From Actinomycetota bacterium (GTDB taxonomy: Bacteria > Actinomycetota > Actinomycetes > Actinomycetales > Microbacteriaceae), in NCBI GenBank assembly GCA_009699665.1, contig WLNS01000012.1:1-18232 (forward strand): a DNA stretch of 18,232 nucleotides, given 5' to 3'. Under the pieces are notes generated by a model. The model was not told where the DNA came from, searched no databases, and saw only the letters and a list, made by a program, of their open reading frames with translations. The position numbers and the translations under genes were made by a program. The first letter of the stretch is position 1, and every line of letters begins with the position of its first letter. Positions 14,837-18,232 of this stretch are shown piece by piece.

Positions 14837-17335
14837 TTAGTGACGACTCGTTCTTTCCGGACCCCAGTTCTTTCGGGGTCCAAACATGATTCGTTGCACG
14901 ATACGGTCGGTGAATTCAATTGCCAGCACTCCGACAAAACCAAACGCCAGGGTTACCCAGAGAAGGCTGCCGTCGAGCCAAACGAATCCGAAAAAGTCTT
15001 GTGACGCAGGAACTAAGAAGACGACAGCAAACCCTAAGTACATCGCCGCAACAATCACGAATCGCCACCTGTTGAATGGCCGCGAGAGGGTGACGAGCAC
15101 CCACATTCCTGCAAGCGCAAGAAACATACTCACGGAGGTCTGAGTCTGCGCCACAGTAAAGGTCTGAAATGATTTTTGAACCGCATCCAAACCAACGACG
15201 AGTGCGCCGATGAGTACCCCGGTCGGAATGCAAAAGGAGAGAGCGCGTTTCAAGAATCCGGGTTGATAGCGTCGTGCATTCGGCAAGAGGGCCAAAGCGA
15301 ACGCGGGAAGGCCAATCGTGAACAAATCGTTGGCGGAAAGCTGACGCGGCAGGAAAGGGAAGGCCCACAGCATGACCCCGAATACGATGGCGAGAACCAT
15401 GGCCCACGCGGTTTTGGTCAAGAACAGACGTGACACCCGTTCCACGTTGGCGATGACGCGACGCCCCTCTGCCACCACACCGGGTAGCGACGAAAAGGAT
15501 CCGTCGAGCAGCACCAGGCGAGAAACAGCCTTGGTGGCGGCTGATCCGCTTCCCATGGCAATGCCCAGGTCTGCCCGCTTGAGGGCGAGCGCATCGTTGA
15601 CGCCATCACCGGTCATGGCCACGACATGGCCTCGACTCTGCAGCGCGATGACCATGAGCTTCTTCTGCTCCGGTGTCACGCGACCAAAGATGTCGTGTTC
15701 TTGGAGCACGGAAGCAAGCTCCTCCACATCTTCGGGCAGCTCTCGGGCGTCAAAACCGTGGCCATCGAAAGTGAGTCCTGCCGTGCGAGCCACGGCGGCT
15801 ACCGTGCGTGGATTGTCACCAGAGATAACCTTGAGTTTTAGCCCTTGAGACAAAAAGTACTCGATAGTTTCACGGGCATCGCCGCGCACTTTCTCACCAA
15901 AAGTGATGATGGCGACCGGGCGAATCTTTTTTGGCAATTGCTCGTCTTGCACGGTTCCCGGCGAACTTGCCAGAACGAGAGTGCGCAGCCCCAATTCGGC
16001 GCGAGCACGGCAGAGGTCGCGCACGTCGTCGGCACCGGATTCGAGCACCATTTCGGGTGCCCCCAGAATCCATGTGTTCTGCGAATCGTCTTGCACTGCA
16101 GACCATTTGCGCGCCGACGAAAAAGGCGTAGACGCAACCGCGGTGACGGGATCGTGGGCCGAGAAGTGCTGCGCGAGCGCTAGCGCAGTGGCGTTCGCAT
16201 TCTCATCCGCCCCAAACCACGCAAGTGCTCGAGACCATGATTCTGTCTCGTTCTGTGGCACGAGCGAATCCACGTCGTTGAACTCAATGCTGCCCTCGGT
16301 GAGGGTCCCCGTCTTGTCGAAGCAGACCACGTCGACACGGGCAAGCCCTTCAACGGCAGGAAGTTCTTGAACGAGAACCTGTCGTCGCGCTAGCTTTACG
16401 GCAGCAACCGCAAACGCAATGCTCGTGATGAGCACGAGTCCTTGCGGAATCATGCTGATGATGCTGGCCACAGATCGAACCGTGGCCTCGAGCCACAAGC
16501 CCGATTCCCATGCGGCCTGCCACCCACCGACGTTCTGCATCTGACCGTTTGTGACGATGATAACGAGGGGAATCAGGGCCCACGAAATCCACTTGATCAA
16601 TCGTGCGAGCGCATTTCTCAGTTCCGAGCTGACCAGTGAAAAGCGCTTGGCTTCGAGCGTAATTCTGCTGGCGTACGACTCCGGGCCGATCAGCGTTACT
16701 CGCGCGAGTCCGAAGCCAGCCACCACGCTGGACCCACTCAAGACCTCGTCGCCAACGTTCTTAAGAACAGGGTCCGATTCGCCCGTCAACAGCGACTCAT
16801 CAAGGTCGAGTCCGTCTGACGAAACAACCGTGGCGTCGGCAGGCACCTGGTCACCCGTGCGCAGAACGAGCAACTCGTCAAGAACCACCTGGTCGGTCGC
16901 AACGTCTAAGGTTGTGCCGCCTCTTCGAACGCGTGCCAGCGGCGCACTAATCAGAGCCAGGCGATCGAGCGTGCGTTTACTGCGAAACTCTTGGACCACT
17001 CCAATACCAATATTCGCAATGACAATGACGCCGAAGATGGCGTCACGCCACTGCCCCAAGATCAGCAAGACGATGAAGCTTCCCCCAACGACGGCGTTAA
17101 AGAGGGTGAAAAGATTGGCGCGCAAAATGCTGGCAATCGAACGACTCGACGAGGAGGAGACGGCATTCGTCAAGCGCAGCTGCACGCGCAAGGCGACTTC
17201 TTCTTGGGTCAGTCCCTCACTGGCATAAGACTCAAGATTGAGCGGTTGAAGCCCCAGACGGGCCTCCTGAAGCCGATCTGTCGCTAGCCGGGCACGACGT
17301 GCTGCTTTGTCTTCAGCGACATGAGGTGAGTTCAT
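14837..17335 (-). CDS. P-type cation-transporting ATPase, CtpE-like
   Basis: This 832-aa membrane pump uses ATP to move a cation. The phosphorylation site is D340 in DKTGTLT, the actuator motif TGES is at 184-187, ILGAPEMV is in the nucleotide domain (423-430), and the hinge TGDGVND is at 575-581. The N-terminus (about 56-82, NAVSSSS and LRANLFTLFNAVV), the region VLVQELPAVEGLARVDVV before the phosphorylation site, and TIGLPAFALALLPNARRY in the sixth helix resemble mycobacterial CtpE, a calcium-linked ATPase. Ten membrane helices fit. The fourth helix carries PQGL (297-300) where calcium pumps normally have PEGL. Ion specificity is therefore unclear. There is no heavy-metal domain. TAAAGT six bases before the ATG suggests a leaderless start. 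Confidence 0.9.
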   Translation of the reverse strand: MNSPHVAEDKAARRARLATDRLQEARLGLQPLNLESYASEGLTQEEVALRVQLRLTNAVSSSSSRSIASILRANLFTLFNAVVGGSFIVLLILGQWRDAIFGVIVIANIGIGVVQEFRSKRTLDRLALISAPLARVRRGGTTLDVATDQVVLDELLVLRTGDQVPADATVVSSDGLDLDESLLTGESDPVLKNVGDEVLSGSSVVAGFGLARVTLIGPESYASRITLEAKRFSLVSSELRNALARLIKWISWALIPLVIIVTNGQMQNVGGWQAAWESGLWLEATVRSVASIISMIPQGLVLITSIAFAVAAVKLARRQVLVQELPAVEGLARVDVVCFDKTGTLTEGSIEFNDVDSLVPQNETESWSRALAWFGADENANATALALAQHFSAHDPVTAVASTPFSSARKWSAVQDDSQNTWILGAPEMVLESGADDVRDLCRARAELGLRTLVLASSPGTVQDEQLPKKIRPVAIITFGEKVRGDARETIEYFLSQGLKLKVISGDNPRTVAAVARTAGLTFDGHGFDARELPEDVEELASVLQEHDIFGRVTPEQKKLMVIALQSRGHVVAMTGDGVNDALALKRADLGIAMGSGSAATKAVSRLVLLDGSFSSLPGVVAEGRRVIANVERVSRLFLTKTAWAMVLAIVFGVMLWAFPFLPRQLSANDLFTIGLPAFALALLPNARRYQPGFLKRALSFCIPTGVLIGALVVGLDAVQKSFQTFTVAQTQTSVSMFLALAGMWVLVTLSRPFNRWRFVIVAAMYLGFAVVFLVPASQDFFGFVWLDGSLLWVTLAFGFVGVLAIEFTDRIVQRIMFGPRKNWGPERTSRH

Positions 17336-17341
17336 GAATCA

Positions 17342-17347
17342 ACTTTA
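17342..17347 (-). promoter_or_regulatory. Probable -10 hexamer (TAAAGT) of the ATPase gene, leaderless
   Basis: TAAAGT ends six bases before the ATG at 17335 and no Shine-Dalgarno precedes the gene. The 222 bases between the ATPase and lipoprotein starts hold promoters for both and no other clear element. Confidence 0.45.
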
Positions 17348-17545
17348 CTCCCACCAGCCGCGGGCTCTCGGCGGGAACCCTCAGGGACCGCGACCTCCTC
17401 GATGGCCACGAGGCAACACCGGGGGCACGCCCAAGAAAGCTACTTTCCGCCGCTAGCCGCCATGCCGAACCCATCGGAAATGTGCGTGACGGCTTCAGTC
17501 AATTCACGCGTCACAGTACACAGTTTGTTCGAGTCGAATTGGGCT

Positions 17546-17551
17546 TAGACT
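17546..17551 (+). promoter_or_regulatory. Probable -10 hexamer (TAGACT) of the lipoprotein gene, leaderless
   Basis: TAGACT ends six bases before the ATG at 17558. TTGTTC at 17525-17530 is a candidate -35 at a short 15-base spacing. No ribosome-binding site is present between the hexamer and the start codon. Confidence 0.5.
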
Positions 17552-17557
17552 CACGTC

Positions 17558-17896
17558 ATGAAAATATTCTTGGGACTATCGGCCGCGGCACTGAGCATTC
17601 TGTTGGCTGGTTGTTCGCCTGCCCCATCGAGCGGGCCAGAGACTTGTCCAGCAGCACCCGTGACGGATGCGATGATGCCCTCGCCAGACGAGGTCGCAGA
17701 ATCCAGCCTGAAGTTCGCCCAACAGTTGGTGGGCTTTAGTGAAAAGACCGCAGAGTCGTGCGTTACTGACGCCGGCCTGGTGTGGAGGGTAGTGGGGAGA
17801 GACGGCGAGTCATTCGTGGTGACGCAAGATTACAACCCGCTGAGGGTCAACGTGGTGATCGAAATCTCTGAGGTGACAGAAGTGAGAATCGGCTAA
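17558..17896 (+). CDS. Small lipoprotein with an I78/eglin-like C-terminal domain
   Basis: The 112-aa precursor begins with a lipoprotein signal: a basic start, a hydrophobic core and the lipobox LAGC with the lipid-bearing cysteine at residue 19. A Pro/Ser-rich linker with a further cysteine follows. The C-terminal half (about 55-112) has GFSEKTAESCVTDAG, then WRVVGRDG, TQDYNPLRVNVVIE and an ending VTEVRIG. This order (helix, reactive loop, RxNV strand, final VTxVxxG strand) resembles the potato-inhibitor-I-like fold seen in I78 peptidase-inhibitor proteins of actinobacteria. The role is therefore possibly protease inhibition at the outer face of the membrane, an inference from a remembered pattern. 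It appears to be leaderless and stands alone, divergent from the ATPase gene. Confidence 0.8.
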   Translation: MKIFLGLSAAALSILLAGCSPAPSSGPETCPAAPVTDAMMPSPDEVAESSLKFAQQLVGFSEKTAESCVTDAGLVWRVVGRDGESFVVTQDYNPLRVNVVIEISEVTEVRIG

Positions 17897-17912
17897 GGAA
17901 GAGGTCTCCTTA
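17894..17912 (+). terminator. Weak hairpin at the end of the lipoprotein gene
   Basis: TAAGGA (including the stop codon TAA) pairs with TCCTTA around a seven-base loop. The stem is only six pairs and no T-run follows, so a terminator role is doubtful. Confidence 0.25.
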
Positions 17913-17947
17913 GTGCAAGCCTCTAGCCCGCGTTCCGCAGGTGGTAA

Positions 17948-18088
17948 CCCGGTAGACCGCAAATTGGTGTGGGTGCAGGCCTTCTCACGGCGGGCGCATT
18001 TACGCTCGTGCTGTTGCGACGCCGGGAACTGACCGAGCGTGCCGACTGGTGCACCCCCCGGGTGCACCTAGACGGGGCTGTGCGGTAG
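17948..18088 (+). pseudogene. Possible remnant of a cell-wall-sorted protein tail
   Basis: A reading frame without its own start encodes GVGAGLLTAGAFTLVLLRRR followed by ELTERADW. A hydrophobic segment and an Arg cluster of this kind form the end of sortase substrates. Just upstream, a different frame reads VPQVVT (17935-17949 region), and removing one C from the CCC run at 17948-17950 would join it to GRPQIG, making a TG followed by the hydrophobic tail. No true LPxTG is present. This may be a decayed gene end or a coincidence of composition. Confidence 0.25.
18048..18068. terminator. Perfect nine-pair hairpin without a T-run
   Basis: GGTGCACCC and GGGTGCACC pair completely around a three-base loop CCC. 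It is the most stable-looking structure in the gene-poor interval. Without a following T-tract it would be an unusual terminator; a stability element or protein site is also possible. Confidence 0.4.
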
Positions 18089-18216
18089 GGGTCTGTCAGG
18101 TTCAAACCTGTTCAAACTGATCCCTTCCCCGTTTGTTATCTCGGCATTGAGCGCGAGCCAATCGCCCGCTCGCTTCGGGGATGGATGGGTCATATGCTCC
18201 TTGATACGGTTTAAGG

Positions 18217-18232
18217 GTGAATAAAAGAATCA
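18217..18232 (+). CDS. Possible start of a gene running off the right edge
   Basis: A GTG at 18217 begins the frame VNKRI, which is cut by the window edge. TACGGT at 18205-18210 ends six bases before it, the same spacing as at other probable leaderless starts here. Five codons cannot identify a product, and the call rests on the promoter pattern. Confidence 0.3.

Larger units (their letters stand above)
17897..18216. other. Gene-poor interval of 320 bases
   Basis: I find no intact gene with a start site and family resemblance here. The interval holds a weak hairpin, a possible decayed sorting-signal remnant (17948-18088), a perfect hairpin at 18048-18068, a nearby TTCAAAC direct repeat (18101-18107 and 18111-18117), and a six-pair hairpin with arms at 18153-18158 and 18168-18173. 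It ends at a possible leaderless start at 18217. Confidence 0.6.

Noticed and set aside
17923..18105. A 60-codon minus-strand frame in the right-hand interval
   Set aside because: Low-complexity Arg/Ser/Pro-rich product with no ribosome-binding site or recognisable motif.
18085..18120. tRNA-like TTCAAAC loop
   Set aside because: The flanking bases do not form a five-pair T stem with a seven-base loop, and no acceptor or anticodon arm can be drawn.

Overview
The window looks like chromosomal DNA of a high-GC Gram-positive actinobacterium, most likely a member of the Microbacteriaceae. This rests on three things: the type of the LeuB, SerA, IlvC and CtpE-like proteins, frequent GTG/TTG starts and tight stop/start overlaps, and several probable leaderless promoters with a TAnnnT hexamer 6-7 bases before the start codon. 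The family assignment comes from remembered protein families, not from a database search.

Left part (1-9056, all on the minus strand): a branched-chain amino acid block read ilvD, ilvB, ilvN, ilvC, two small membrane-protein genes, serA, leuB and the start of ilvE, which runs off the left edge. IlvB/IlvN (acetohydroxyacid synthase), IlvC and IlvD carry out the common valine/isoleucine pathway, LeuB the oxidative step of the leucine branch, and IlvE the final transamination. SerA feeds serine synthesis. The only unusual part is the pair of uncharacterised membrane proteins between ilvC and serA. The N-terminal half of the first contains palindromic REP-like elements and an in-frame 48-bp tandem duplication.

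Middle (9199-12900, plus strand): a TIM-barrel sugar-phosphate isomerase/epimerase-like protein, divergent from ilvD; an overlapping pair of membrane-protein genes (71 and 234 aa); and a SOUL-family putative heme-binding protein overlapping an MFS exporter that begins with TTG.

Right part (12908-17335, minus strand): a short-chain dehydrogenase convergent with the MFS gene, both stop codons lying in one hairpin; a phosphotransferase of the APH/choline-kinase fold; and an 832-aa P-type ATPase resembling CtpE. A short lipoprotein with an I78/eglin-like C-terminus (plus strand) follows. The 320 bases after it hold no intact gene, but they contain hairpins, a short direct repeat and a possible decayed cell-wall-sorting tail. 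A possible leaderless gene start lies at the right edge.

I see no rRNA, tRNA, CRISPR array, insertion sequence or phage gene. Most of the window is ordinary core metabolism. The best leads are the REP-like insertion inside a reading frame, the recurrent leaderless promoter pattern, the PQGL variant in the ATPase, and the remnant near the right end. I found no convincing new multi-gene system.
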